From positions 1 to 64,000 of IMG/VR virus record IMGVR_UViG_3300037010_002253: a stretch of 64,000 bases of DNA. The stretch is one strand, 5' to 3'. This DNA comes from a virus. Positions 37,664 through 46,780 of the stretch are shown piece by piece. A program made the translations under genes and the position numbers. Under the pieces are notes generated by a model, which was not told the DNA's origin, did no database searches, and worked only from the letters and a program-made list of their open reading frames with translations. Numbering within the stretch: position 1 is the stretch's first letter; each line of letters starts with the position of its first letter.

Positions 37664-38770
37664 CTACGCCGCGAGGAGGAGCTTGCCCGCCGCCTCTTCC
37701 ATCTGGACACGCGCGTCCGTCGGGAGAGCCTGCGCCGCTCGCGTGATCGCCTGGATGATGCCGAAGCGCGTGTTATTGGGTTCCCGCTGGAACGCCTTCT
37801 CGGCCATCTCGAGGAACTCCTCAGTGGCGCGGTTCGCGGCGAGGAACTGACGCAGCTCCCGCTCGGGGTTCGCGATGGTGACGTCGCGAGCGAGCTGGAG
37901 ACGCCCGATGATCTCGTCATGGCGGTCGAGCACCGTGTCCCGCACCGACGCAACACTCATGCGGAGCTGGTGACGGTCGATGTTGATGTGGCGGATGTCG
38001 ATGAGGTGTTCGCGGTTGATCAGCGCGATCACCCCGTTGGTGCAGATCTGACGGAAGATGAGGAAGTCCTCTTGAAGATTGCACGCGCCGACCTCCGAGT
38101 TTCGGAGGTGCGTCCCGAACTGATGAAAGTCCGGAACCTCGTTCGTCCCCGCATTCACCACGTCGGGGAACAGCATACGAACGTGGAACATCTTGTCGGA
38201 AACGTAACCGACCTGGAGCTTGGGTTCGTACTGCCGGATGAAGTCGCGGTGGAGGTTGAGCAGCTCGAGGTTGTCGAGGACCGCGTACCGCGTGGTGAGG
38301 AACCCGCGCATGAACCCGGTGGCGCCTGTCTCCACGTCCTTCTGGTTCATGTGGCGGATCCGCACGAAGAACTCGTTGTCGGCCACCCGCTCCTTCCAGA
38401 AGTCGATGATCGCCTTCTTCGACGCCGGGGGGACCTTCCCCTCCCAATCCAGACCGCTAGGGGAGCGGCGGATGAAGTCCGCGGGGACCTTGAGCTTCGC
38501 GCAGAACTGCGAGAAGGACAAGTCGGTCCACGACAAGCGAGGCCCACTCGCGATGTCGAGAGTCCCATCTGGATTGAACGTGAGGTCACGGCCCTTGACC
38601 GTGAAGTCCTCGTTCCGCTGCGCGAAGAGACCGAGTCGGTTCGACAGCTCGTCGAATCCGATCGCCCGCATGGGCGCCGACCTCGCCAGCCGCGACGCGT
38701 TGTTCTGCTGCATCCCGACCCCAACCTGGGGGGTGGAGGTAACTGCGCTGGGGGTAACGCTGAGAGGCAT
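37664..38770 (-). CDS. DUF932-like protein
   Basis: 368 residues. RLSWTDLSFSQFCAKLKVPA, FLTTRYAVLDNLELL, VGYVSDKMFHVRMLFPDVVN, FLIFRQICTNGVIALINREH and IRHINIDRHQLRMSVA follow the pattern of phage/plasmid DUF932 (TIGR03299-like) proteins, with the NGV-type motif after a conserved region. Their biochemical role is not settled. Located among replication genes and preceding the zinc-motif gene. Confidence 0.7.
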   Translation of the reverse strand: MPLSVTPSAVTSTPQVGVGMQQNNASRLARSAPMRAIGFDELSNRLGLFAQRNEDFTVKGRDLTFNPDGTLDIASGPRLSWTDLSFSQFCAKLKVPADFIRRSPSGLDWEGKVPPASKKAIIDFWKERVADNEFFVRIRHMNQKDVETGATGFMRGFLTTRYAVLDNLELLNLHRDFIRQYEPKLQVGYVSDKMFHVRMLFPDVVNAGTNEVPDFHQFGTHLRNSEVGACNLQEDFLIFRQICTNGVIALINREHLIDIRHINIDRHQLRMSVASVRDTVLDRHDEIIGRLQLARDVTIANPERELRQFLAANRATEEFLEMAEKAFQREPNNTRFGIIQAITRAAQALPTDARVQMEEAAGKLLLAA

Positions 38771-38800
38771 GTGACTTTCCTTGACTGTAGGAGGTGCTGT

Positions 38801-39370
38801 TCACCGACGCGCGGATTTCCGCTGGTCGGAGCCTTGAACCTCGAACAAACGCACCATCTCGCTCAGAAGCGACGTGATTGACGACCCGTACACGGTAGAT
38901 AGCGTCTCGTCTTCTCCGGTTCCTTTCAGCTTGAGGTTGGTGGTGATGTGGGTGAGAAGCTCTCGTTCACTTCTCGCCCGCAAGATCCTGCCGAGCTTGT
39001 ACGCCGCCTGTTCGTGCAGCTTCCCACCGCGGTACTCCTTCCCGAGATCGTTGATGACGAGCCAGGGGGTCGTCTCGAACGTCTTGTTGTAGGAGTAGCC
39101 GCGAAAGGGGTCGCGCAGGGGTGCAGCGCCGACCACGTACCTATCGAACATGTCCGGTGCCGTGATGAACTCGTAGTCCTGGCCGTGGTGTTCCTTCCAC
39201 CACCTAGTGAGCGCAGCCATCGCCCACGTCTTCCCGATCCCCGGTGGACCTGCGAGGAGGAGTCCCTTGTCTTGGGGGCTCCCCGCGAAGTCCACCACCA
39301 TCCTGAACTGGTCCTCGTCGAGGCCGTCCAGTTTCGCCCCGCGGAATCGCTGGGGCACGCGCAGGATCAT
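38801..39370 (-). CDS. AAA+ helicase loader (DnaC/IstB-like)
   Basis: About 189 residues; ATG 39370 or GTG 39373. Walker A GPPGIGKT (around 43-50), FITAPDMFDRYVVGAA, Walker B WLVINDLGKEYRGGK and ITTNLKLKGTGEDET with sensor-type residues, then YGSSITSLLSEMVRLFEVQG. DnaC-type ATPases load the replicative helicase. Coupled to the gene upstream by a TGATG overlap. Confidence 0.85.
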   Translation of the reverse strand: MILRVPQRFRGAKLDGLDEDQFRMVVDFAGSPQDKGLLLAGPPGIGKTWAMAALTRWWKEHHGQDYEFITAPDMFDRYVVGAAPLRDPFRGYSYNKTFETTPWLVINDLGKEYRGGKLHEQAAYKLGRILRARSERELLTHITTNLKLKGTGEDETLSTVYGSSITSLLSEMVRLFEVQGSDQRKSARR

Positions 39371-39867
39371 CACAGGATGATCTCCTCGTAAGCGCTGGTC
39401 TCGCTACGCGGACCAGACCACTCGGACTGCTCCCCCGCCTGCTTGCGCCGCGTCTCCTCAACGCGAGACATCGCGGGGATGACGAAGCGAACGTAGTTCG
39501 TTTCGTGCAGCAGGAACCCGAGAAGGTCGCCGTTCACCCACCGAAGGTGCTGCGAGAACACCGCGTCGATGGCTGCACACGCCGTCTCCGCCCCCTCGCG
39601 CTGTACCAGGGACGCGACCCCCCGCAACGCGCTTTGGAGGGCCACGGGTCCAGCAGGCCACGCCCGCTTGAACCTGTTCTCGTAGCCCCCGATGTACCGA
39701 CCGAGGACCGCCACCGTGGGCCAGTCCTTCGTCGGCGTCGCCGCCATCTCCGCCGCGATCCGCTTCGCGTTCCCCGCGGTGGGCTTGGAGAAGAAAACGT
39801 CCGACCAATCAGAGTCGGACGGCTTCACTTCCGCGGTCTGCTTGGGTCGCCGAAACTTCCACCTCAT
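39370..39867 (-). CDS. Helicase-loader-associated hypothetical protein
   Basis: 165 residues, ATG 39867 with GGAGG upstream. Basic start MRWKFRRPKQTAEVKP; helical middle (AVLGRYIGGYENRFKRAW, LQSALRGVASLVQREG). It could be a loader cofactor or initiator because it is directly coupled to the AAA+ gene. No family recognised. Confidence 0.6.
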   Translation of the reverse strand: MRWKFRRPKQTAEVKPSDSDWSDVFFSKPTAGNAKRIAAEMAATPTKDWPTVAVLGRYIGGYENRFKRAWPAGPVALQSALRGVASLVQREGAETACAAIDAVFSQHLRWVNGDLLGFLLHETNYVRFVIPAMSRVEETRRKQAGEQSEWSGPRSETSAYEEIIL

Positions 39868-39903
39868 GCGTGCCTCCGTCTCCCGGATTCTACACGCAGT
39901 AGG

Positions 39904-40272
39904 TCAGCTCTTGGTCGACGCCGCGAGGGTCTTGAGAAGCTCCTGCAACTCCACGGACTTGTCGACGAGCAGCGTCGTCGACATGTCGTAGACCTTCTCG
40001 AACTCGGCCTTGTTCGCCTCAGGATCGTTGAGCTTGCACACGACCGGGTACTCGCTGAACCCGATCTCGATGCCGACGCTCTGGAAGTTCTTGCTGAGTT
40101 TCACGCTGGGGATGCAGCGGATGGATCCGTACCGCTCACCCTCCTTGAGGTCGGGCAGCTCCACCGGGATCTGTGTCTCCTTTTCCTCCTCGTGGACGGG
40201 CACGGTCGCGCCATCCACCCGCTTCGTGATGGTCGCCTTGGTCGTCTGCGTCGCGATCTTCTTGACGGGCAT
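39904..40272 (-). CDS. Hypothetical protein
   Basis: 122 residues from ATG 40272 with AGGAG 6 nt upstream. Basic, Thr-rich start (KKIATQTTKATITKRVDG), beta-rich centre (ERYGSIRCIPSVKLSKNFQS, VGIEIGFSEYPVVCKL) and helical tail. It may be a small OB-fold or DNA-binding protein; nothing proves it. The upstream region carries the second 72-bp palindrome. Confidence 0.6.
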   Translation of the reverse strand: MPVKKIATQTTKATITKRVDGATVPVHEEEKETQIPVELPDLKEGERYGSIRCIPSVKLSKNFQSVGIEIGFSEYPVVCKLNDPEANKAEFEKVYDMSTTLLVDKSVELQELLKTLAASTKS

Positions 40273-40420
40273 CTTCTTCTCCTGCGAAGGGAACCGTTTC
40301 CCTTCCACTCAATCGTCCACCCTACTACAGGAAACGACCGACTAGAACAACAAAACGAAGAGGCTCACTTGTTCCATGTCGTTTTCATCCGCCGCAAATC
40401 GGGTGTTGAGCCCGGCCACC

Positions 40421-40492
40421 CTCGCGCGCGCGCGTCAGAGTCTCTCCGGATCCGGATCTGAGAACTCTGACGCCTGCGCGTCCGCGCGCGAG
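40421..40492. repeat. 72-bp palindrome, copy 2
   Basis: Outer arms CTCGCGCGCG / CGCGCGCGAG (10 bp), inner arms GCGTCAGAGT / ACTCTGACGC (10 bp, perfect) and centre TCCGGATCCGGA. Same block order as the element at 3453-3522. It begins three bases after the stop codon of the gene at 40495-40902 and precedes the gene at 40272 by about 150 bp. Confidence 0.85.
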
Positions 40493-40494
40493 GC

Positions 40495-40902
40495 TCACCC
40501 GTCCTTGTACTGGCGGGAGAGGACCTCGATGGGTGTGGGAATGAGATCGGCTTCCTTGACACGCTCCTGCTTGGCCGTCGCGTCCTTCACCGCTTGATGG
40601 TTCGCTTTCGCTTCGCGGGCCAGCTCCTCGCCCGCGCGCTTCACGTCCTCCTCGCTGAGCAGCCCCTTGTTTTGGAGCACGCGCACGACGACGTTCATGG
40701 TGTTCCAGGAGGCGATGATCTGGTGCTGCCACGCCACGAGGTCCGACTTGAACGAGTTGAGGTGGCGCTCGAGGCCGGTGTTGAGGTGGTTCCCGAAGGC
40801 CCACAGGTCCGAGACGAGGATGGCGGCGTGGGGGTTCTTGAACTTCGAGGGGAGGTTGTTGTGGGCTTCGGAGTCAGTCTTGTCGATCGTGTGCGGGGGC
40901 AT
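40495..40902 (-). CDS. Hypothetical protein
   Basis: 135 residues, ATG 40902 with AAGGAG upstream. Helical: HAAILVSDLWAFGNHLNTGL, AWQHQIIASWNTMNVVVRVL, KRAGEELAREAKANHQAV. Overlaps the MerR-like gene by 29 nt. The palindrome follows its stop. Function unknown. Confidence 0.6.
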   Translation of the reverse strand: MPPHTIDKTDSEAHNNLPSKFKNPHAAILVSDLWAFGNHLNTGLERHLNSFKSDLVAWQHQIIASWNTMNVVVRVLQNKGLLSEEDVKRAGEELAREAKANHQAVKDATAKQERVKEADLIPTPIEVLSRQYKDG

Positions 40903-41320
40903 CGAACTCTCCTTGGTCGTTGATGACGATGGTGCTGGCGTACCAGACGGAGCGGATCTCTTCGCAATACTTCTCGAATACTTCTGTGTTCTGGAAGAAC
41001 TTCTGCCCCTTCCATCGGAGGAAAATGAGGCGATTGATGTTGACGATCTGAGTCCCGGAGTAGTGGCGCTTGTTGTTCCCGAGGTCGAAGAGGGGCGGAG
41101 GGATCTTCTTATCCCGCTCCAGCTCCCTCACCGTCACGACCGCGCGATCCATCGCCTCCGCGAGGACGCCGATCTTGAATAGCTCCACTTGTTTGTCCGC
41201 GACTTGGTACACCTTGCCGACCCGCTGGACGGAGACCAAGGGCACCTTCTTGTTGTGGTAGTACGCAGAGGGTGTGCCCTCCGCGAACTTGTTTCTGTCC
41301 TTTTTGATGAGCTGGATCAT
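40874..41320 (-). CDS. MerR-like winged-helix protein
   Basis: 148 residues from ATG 41320 (ATGA overlap with the helicase stop). VELFKIGVLAEAMDRAVVTV, RELERDKKIPPPLFDLG and NNKRHYSGTQIVNINRLIFL follow the MerR DNA-binding layout (F-I-G-L-A-x-x-x-x-x-x-T-V-R-x-x-E). The long dimerisation/effector domain is replaced by a short helical tail, as in phage MerR/excisionase relatives. It is likely a regulator of the replication module. Confidence 0.75.
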   Translation of the reverse strand: MIQLIKKDRNKFAEGTPSAYYHNKKVPLVSVQRVGKVYQVADKQVELFKIGVLAEAMDRAVVTVRELERDKKIPPPLFDLGNNKRHYSGTQIVNINRLIFLRWKGQKFFQNTEVFEKYCEEIRSVWYASTIVINDQGEFDAPAHDRQD

Positions 41321-42744
41321 CGCTGCGCTTGTCCTTTCCTGATCTCGTTGACCTCGAAGTTGTCCTGCCGAAGCAGGCGCCGCATCTTCCGCCCGAGTCC
41401 GCGGATGATGCCGATGTCGTCCTCGAACACGAAGACGAGAGGATCCTTCTTCCCTTCCGCCTCGCGGAGGATGCGGCCAAGCGACTGGCGAAGCCGCCCT
41501 TCCCCAGTGAACGGGACGAGGATGAACAGCGTGTCGAGCGCGACACGGTCCAGCCCTTCCTTCGCGAGGTGTTGGGTCGCGAAAACGACCTGCTTCTTGA
41601 GGGCGTTGCGCCGCTCGTCCTGGTCCATCGCCCCGACGTGCAGCGCCTTGGAGGCCGCGCGACAGTTGTCGTTCAACCAGTGAAGCTGTGTGAGCCGCTC
41701 GCCAAGGACGAGGATGGTGCGCCCCTTCGCAATCGCCCTGTCCAGCCACTCGAGGATCAGCTCGTTCCGCGCCTCCACGTCGCAAAGCCAGGTCGTCAAC
41801 TTCGCGAGGTTGACGTTCCCCCGGTAAGTGAACTTGCTCTGATCCACGCGGATGCCCGTCTCCACGAAGTAGACGGTGGGGACGAGGGCCTGCGACAGGT
41901 CCTCGAAGACGACCTCGCCAAGGTGCAGGCGGAACATCCGGTCGTTCCCATCCTCGCGCTTCACGGTGGCGCTGAGTCCCCACCGCTCCGCAGGGAAGAG
42001 GGGCGCGGCGCGGGAGAAGAGGTCAGACCCGAGGCGATGGGTCTCATCAAAGATGACGAGGCGCCAGTAGTTGTAGAACTCCTCGCTGTACTCCTTCATG
42101 CAGATGGAGTGCAGCATCCCGACCGCGATGGGGCAGCCTCGCCACTTCTCGGTCGCCGCCTGGACGTGCCCGATCTCGTCGTCGCGAAGTCCGTAGAACT
42201 GCTTGATCCGCTCCCGCCACTGGTCCATCAGCGCGTTCGTGTGGACGATGATGAGGATGGGGAAGCGATCTCCTTCGTGCGCAGCGCACAGGGAAACGAT
42301 CGTCTTTCCTTTCCCACAGGACAGCGCCAGAATCTTGTCTTCCTCGTCCTTGAGGAGCGCCGCGACCGCGTCGGCTTGGATCTGGTCGCGCAGGACGACG
42401 TGGTGGGGGAAGCGGGCTCGACGCTCCATCCGCCGGAGTCGACCCGTCCGGTCAACGAACGCGCCCGGGTGTGGGCGCGTGTCGTACACGGGAGGGGGCA
42501 GGTCAGTGGTGAGGGAGATCTTGTAGTGACGGGGGACCAGCAGCGCGCCGGGGACCTCGCGGTACATCTCGACGGCGGCCACCATCCCCGCCGACCCGTA
42601 CCCGGCGTGCTGACGCGCGAAGAACGCGCCGTTCGAGACCGTCAGCTCGGTCTTGGTCTGATGCGGGTCGATGTACTGGACCGGAACCCTCGTCAGGGCT
42701 CCGATCTGGATGCCAGCGTCACCTACACGGAATCGGAGTTTCAT
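41317..42744 (-). CDS. SF2 helicase (UvsW/XPB-like)
   Basis: 475 residues. Motif I LSCGKGKTIVSLCA at about 141-154, IIVHTNALMDQWRERIKQFY (motif Ia), VIFDETHRLGSDLF (DETH, motif II), GLSATVKREDG (motif III-like), ILVLGERLTQLHWL and QSLGRILREAEGKKDPLVFV (motif VI). Such phage enzymes unwind branched DNA and R-loops and help convert origin-dependent to recombination-dependent replication. First gene of the replication module. Confidence 0.92.
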   Translation of the reverse strand: MKLRFRVGDAGIQIGALTRVPVQYIDPHQTKTELTVSNGAFFARQHAGYGSAGMVAAVEMYREVPGALLVPRHYKISLTTDLPPPVYDTRPHPGAFVDRTGRLRRMERRARFPHHVVLRDQIQADAVAALLKDEEDKILALSCGKGKTIVSLCAAHEGDRFPILIIVHTNALMDQWRERIKQFYGLRDDEIGHVQAATEKWRGCPIAVGMLHSICMKEYSEEFYNYWRLVIFDETHRLGSDLFSRAAPLFPAERWGLSATVKREDGNDRMFRLHLGEVVFEDLSQALVPTVYFVETGIRVDQSKFTYRGNVNLAKLTTWLCDVEARNELILEWLDRAIAKGRTILVLGERLTQLHWLNDNCRAASKALHVGAMDQDERRNALKKQVVFATQHLAKEGLDRVALDTLFILVPFTGEGRLRQSLGRILREAEGKKDPLVFVFEDDIGIIRGLGRKMRRLLRQDNFEVNEIRKGQAQR

Positions 42745-42767
42745 GGTCCCTTGTACTCCTCGGCCGC

Positions 42768-42805
42768 TTCGAGTAACCCCTATCGGTTACTCGAAACGTC
42801 GTCAA
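42768..42805 (-). promoter_or_regulatory. Palindrome with possible -35 upstream of the replication module
   Basis: Inverted repeat TTCGAGTAACC / GGTTACTCGAA (42768-42795, 11-bp arms, 6-nt centre). On the minus strand TTGACG at 42800-42805 is followed 17 bp later by TAGGGG (a poor -10). If a promoter exists here the palindrome would overlap it as an operator. The boundary with the virion module makes this the expected place for a module promoter. Confidence 0.5.
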
Positions 42806-42854
42806 GGGTTACAGGGGACCACGGACGGAGTCAATAGAAAAAGTTCACTTCTGC

Positions 42855-43070
42855 TCAGGTCTTCACGGGGGTCTCCGGCGCCTGGATCTGAGGGTCCTCG
42901 CGCTTCACCCCGGCGGCGAAGTACCCGGTCCCACCCGACCCGATCGCGGTGAGGAGGCCGGCGAGGGTGAGGAGCCACGCGGGTCCACCCGTCATCTGGG
43001 CGATGAGGGAGAGGATCGTGCCGAGGGCAGCGATCCCGCCGAAGAGGGTCGTCCTGTTGTCGTTCTTCAT
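42855..43070 (-). CDS. Two-span membrane protein, holin-like
   Basis: 71 residues from ATG 43070 (TAGGAG upstream). Two hydrophobic spans, TLFGGIAALGTILSLIAQM and PAWLLTLAGLLTAIGSGGTG, joined by a short loop, with a polar N-terminus and a charged C-terminal tail (KREDPQIQAPETPVKT). The layout fits a class II holin and it ends the virion module, but no endolysin is adjacent (the CHAP-like gene is 20 kb away). Confidence 0.55.
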   Translation of the reverse strand: MKNDNRTTLFGGIAALGTILSLIAQMTGGPAWLLTLAGLLTAIGSGGTGYFAAGVKREDPQIQAPETPVKT

Positions 43071-43083
43071 GGAAAAGAGACTC

Positions 43084-43686
43084 CTATTGCTTCTCCCCCA
43101 GCCAGCGCCGGAGGTCGGTGATGTTGAGGTTCGCCTGTGCAGGGACACGGAACCGCCGGTCCAGCATCACGCTGGGAAGGAAGATCCGCACCATCGCTCC
43201 TTGGGGTAGCTCGAGTTGCCAGGCCCCGGTGTCGGGGTCCACCTGAACCTGGCTCTTCTCGTTCCGCACCATCGCCCCGCCCAGGATCGCGGAGGACTCC
43301 TGGCCGATGGTCTCGACGATGATGGTGTCGGAGGTGGGCTGTCCACCCACGTCGCGCATGTACCCGCTGACCATGCAGGTCAGGATGGAGGGCCCGGCAG
43401 GACGCTCCAGGGGGGTCAGGACGGCCGTGCCGATCATGGGGGTGACGGGAGGGTCTCCGAGGTCTGCGACGACGTCCAGGGTGCCCCGGCGCTCCTGGTA
43501 GCCGGCCTTCGTCGCCAGGTACGCGACCACGCCCGCGGGAACGGTCCCCGTGAAGGTCGCGACCCCGTCGGAGCCGGTCATCTTCGCCCCGTACAGCGCC
43601 CCGTCGAGGGGGTCGTGTAGGGTGACGATCGCGCCACGCATGGGGTCGCCGTTCGGGTCCAGCACCGTCAAGACAACGGATTCCAT
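43084..43686 (-). CDS. Tail-associated Ig/carboxypeptidase-regulatory-like protein
   Basis: 200 residues. VVLTVLDPNGDPMRGAIVTL, DGVATFTGTVPAGVVAYLAT and MVSGYMRDVGGQPTSDTIIV are two tandem CarboxypepD-reg/Ig-type beta sandwiches. The C-terminus is charged. Such domains occur at phage surfaces. It is encoded just after the spike and may decorate or chaperone it. Confidence 0.6.
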   Translation of the reverse strand: MESVVLTVLDPNGDPMRGAIVTLHDPLDGALYGAKMTGSDGVATFTGTVPAGVVAYLATKAGYQERRGTLDVVADLGDPPVTPMIGTAVLTPLERPAGPSILTCMVSGYMRDVGGQPTSDTIIVETIGQESSAILGGAMVRNEKSQVQVDPDTGAWQLELPQGAMVRIFLPSVMLDRRFRVPAQANLNITDLRRWLGEKQ

Positions 43687-43696
43687 TGCGGCCTCC

Positions 43697-46600
43697 TCAG
43701 ATGTCGAGCACGCCGACGTTGTGGATCATCTTCTCGGCGCTGGTGAACTCTCGGTTCGCCTGTCCGATGGTAGACGGAGGCGCGCCGGTGACGACGTACC
43801 CCGTCTCTGCCCCCCTCGGTCCGTTGACGCCCCAGGACGTGAGCGTGATGGACAGCTTCCCGCTGACCCCGAGGTCGTTGCCGTGGAAGACGCCCGTGTA
43901 CGCCTCCGCGCCCGCCTGGCCGAGCTGGACCTCGTACGTCCCGTTCCCCTTGCACACGTTTCCGATGAGGGTGGGGCCCTCCTCAGACGACGTCCATGTC
44001 GCCGGCTGGTAGTTGATCCCGACGCCGGTATTGCCCTCGCACACGTTCCCCTGAAGCAGAACGCTCCCCATCACCTTCGGGTGTGCTCCGCTGTGGTCCC
44101 CACGGATGTTGATCCCATTGCCCGCGTTGTCGCAGAAGCGGCTACCGCGGATGACGAGACGGTCGAGCGCCACGGTCCCGACATTCGCGCCACCATCATA
44201 GAAGTGGAAGCCGTCACCTCCCATGTCGCTCGCCTCGCACCTGTCGAGGGTGATGCCAGAGGTGAGGAAGGTGGGGGAGTCGGCGGTCGCGTCGAGAACG
44301 TAGAACCCGCGGTGCGTGGCGGTCGTGGTGAACCCGCGCGCGGTGCAGTCGACCAAGGTCAGTTTCCCGTTGGGTCGCAAGAGGAAGACACCCCAGTCAC
44401 AGGCCACGCCGCCAGCACCCGGGGTCTTCTCGAAGACGACATTACGGATGCTTCCCTTGTACGTCTTCGCGGCCGCCCACAGCGCCGATTGGAACGCGAC
44501 GCGGTAGTGGGGTGTGGCGATGTTCGTGGTGTAGACCCAGTCGAGGGCGTACACCCCGTTCACGTCAAACGTCTCCGCCGCGCAGAGCATCTCACCGGAC
44601 CGCCCGTTCATCACGCACGTCGGGAAGTGAACGTTTCGCATGACGAGGTGGGGCGTACTCAGGATGAACAGCGCGCCGCTCGTCCCGTTCCATCCGGTAA
44701 CCGCAGGCCCCTCGCCGTAGTCGACGGAGGAGGTCCCTTCGTACCCTAGGAGCACATCGTCGAGAACGATTTGGCGCACTCGGGGCGCCGCGGACGCCGC
44801 AGAGGGGAGGCCGAGCGTGAAGGGAGTGATCGACGACGAGGCCGTCACCTTCCACTGGCCACCACGGATGGCGAGCGTACCGATGTCGATATAGTCACCT
44901 GTGCCGTTCTGGGGGAGGAAGAGGAGCGTACCCACGCCGCCCATCGCATTCGCCGTCACGAAGCAGTGCGCGAACGTGATGTCGTGCAGGAGGGTGTTCC
45001 CAGCATGGCCGGTCCAGGGGTACAGACCGAGCACGCCGACGTTCGTCGTCGGGTTGCCCGCGGTCGCTGTCGTTGTCCCGAGGAGGAACTTGCACTGCTC
45101 GAACCTCACGCCGCGGAGGACCGCCGGATTCGTGGCGAGGACCGTCTCGCGCACCTCGACAGGAGCGCAGGACGCTCCAGACGTGTCGAAGAGACAGTCG
45201 CGGAAAACGTAGCCGAACGCTTCCGCATTCGCGTAGATGCAGTTGTTCTCTAGGCAGACGCACGCGCTACTCGAGGTCGCCACGAAGGACGACCGCCACG
45301 CCGACACGCGGCCGGAAGAGAAGTCCACCCCCACCACGGAGATAGATGGCATGACGGTCTGGTCGACGAAGATGCAGTCCTCCAGCACCACACGCCCGGA
45401 CGTGTACACCCCCACGGTGCCTGTGGAGCCCCTGGTGACGCGCACGCCCTTGAGGTGAATGCAGCACAGGTGGTCCGACGTGATGCCGGGGCCGCTCGTG
45501 TTGTTTCGCAGGGTCACGTCAAGCCCACCAGTCCCTTCAATGGTGAGCGTCGCCTCCCCAGCGAACCCGAGCCCCTGCACAGCTAGGTCGAGGTTGTAAG
45601 TACCCGCCTTCACTTGGATAACGCACGATGCCTGCGTAGCCACGGTCAGGTAGTTCTTCCACCACGCGACCGCAGCGATGAGCCCGTCCGCGCCGTTGAA
45701 GTCGCCGAACGTCTTGTTGCCATCACCGACGGTGATGCACCAGCGCCCGTTGATCATCTTGAAGATGGAAGGTGGGCGCGTCTCCGTCGTGTTCTTGATC
45801 CCGATACCACCGAGGCGAAGGTACTGGTCACCTTCCGCCATCCCTGGGCCAGTCAGAGGCACGTACGCTTCGCCGCTCACGCTCTCCGTGCCCGCGATCC
45901 CGTAGTCGCGAAACTGCATCGGGCTGAGGGGAGACTCCAGGCGCGTGTCGCCGTCACCCAGGTGGTTGACGGCGAGGGCAACTTCCGAGTGGTCGCCGTC
46001 TCGGTTGAAGCGCACCTGGAACACACCGTCGGGGCCGAGAGACCCGTCGGGGTCGACGTCTACGGTGAGCAGCTTCGCTTTCGGAAGCAGCACCCCATCC
46101 GGGGTTTCGAGGATGGTAGAGACGAGAGCCTTCACTTTGAAGTCGACCTGGCGGGTGACCTCCGCCATCAGGGACGCGGGGAGGAGCTTGCGCTCGTCCA
46201 CGATGTCACCATCCGCCACCACGTTGGAGGTGCGGGTGATGGTCGCGAGGAGGTAGGTCTTCGTGCCGCCCGCCCACAACTCATCCGAACTGCTCACCGG
46301 GATCGCCGCGTTGACCGTGTTCCCGATCGTCCACTGAAGCACACGCCTTCGCGTCGTCTCGCCCAACTGGGGGAGCTGCGCCGGGTCCGCGATCTCGGTT
46401 TCCTGGACGGCGAGGAAGACGCGCACGGTCTCGGTCCCCGCCACCCACGCAGGGCTCAGGGTGTACGCCGCCGAGGCGTCGGCCTGGCGGATGCTGTGAC
46501 CGTCCGCGAGGAGGAAGCCGGTACCGATCTGAACGACTTCACCACCGGCGGCCGTGATCTTGAACCCGTCGTCGCTCGAACCGGGGGACAGGTTCCCGGT

Positions 46601-46768
46601 CGCCGCCACGGTCTGCTGCGCCGCCGTGAAGATCGCGCGAACGGCGAGTACTCGCAGGACGTCTTGGAACTCGTTCAGCTCGAAGTCGCAGACATCCCGG
46701 CCACGCTGGAAGATGACCTTGACGTGGTTGGCTGCCTCATTGAAAGAGTCCTTGATCGTATCCGCCAT
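43697..46768 (-). CDS. Tail spike/fibre with beta-helix
   Basis: 1023 residues. The N-terminus (FNEAANHVKVIFQRGRDVCD, FELNEFQDVLRVLAVRAIF) matches the helical attachment modules of phage tail proteins, followed by beta-rich domains (TKTYLLATITRTSNVVADGD). From about residue 350 repeated strands with N- and G-turns (GVRVTRGSTGTVGVY, RLVIRGSRFCDNAGNGINIR, VLLQGNVCEGNTG) indicate a right-handed parallel beta-helix of the pectate-lyase type. Likely receptor-binding and possibly a depolymerase; catalytic residues cannot be assigned by eye. Confidence 0.8.
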   Translation of the reverse strand: MADTIKDSFNEAANHVKVIFQRGRDVCDFELNEFQDVLRVLAVRAIFTAAQQTVAATGNLSPGSSDDGFKITAAGGEVVQIGTGFLLADGHSIRQADASAAYTLSPAWVAGTETVRVFLAVQETEIADPAQLPQLGETTRRRVLQWTIGNTVNAAIPVSSSDELWAGGTKTYLLATITRTSNVVADGDIVDERKLLPASLMAEVTRQVDFKVKALVSTILETPDGVLLPKAKLLTVDVDPDGSLGPDGVFQVRFNRDGDHSEVALAVNHLGDGDTRLESPLSPMQFRDYGIAGTESVSGEAYVPLTGPGMAEGDQYLRLGGIGIKNTTETRPPSIFKMINGRWCITVGDGNKTFGDFNGADGLIAAVAWWKNYLTVATQASCVIQVKAGTYNLDLAVQGLGFAGEATLTIEGTGGLDVTLRNNTSGPGITSDHLCCIHLKGVRVTRGSTGTVGVYTSGRVVLEDCIFVDQTVMPSISVVGVDFSSGRVSAWRSSFVATSSSACVCLENNCIYANAEAFGYVFRDCLFDTSGASCAPVEVRETVLATNPAVLRGVRFEQCKFLLGTTTATAGNPTTNVGVLGLYPWTGHAGNTLLHDITFAHCFVTANAMGGVGTLLFLPQNGTGDYIDIGTLAIRGGQWKVTASSSITPFTLGLPSAASAAPRVRQIVLDDVLLGYEGTSSVDYGEGPAVTGWNGTSGALFILSTPHLVMRNVHFPTCVMNGRSGEMLCAAETFDVNGVYALDWVYTTNIATPHYRVAFQSALWAAAKTYKGSIRNVVFEKTPGAGGVACDWGVFLLRPNGKLTLVDCTARGFTTTATHRGFYVLDATADSPTFLTSGITLDRCEASDMGGDGFHFYDGGANVGTVALDRLVIRGSRFCDNAGNGINIRGDHSGAHPKVMGSVLLQGNVCEGNTGVGINYQPATWTSSEEGPTLIGNVCKGNGTYEVQLGQAGAEAYTGVFHGNDLGVSGKLSITLTSWGVNGPRGAETGYVVTGAPPSTIGQANREFTSAEKMIHNVGVLDI

Positions 46769-46780
46769 TTTGCTCTCCGT

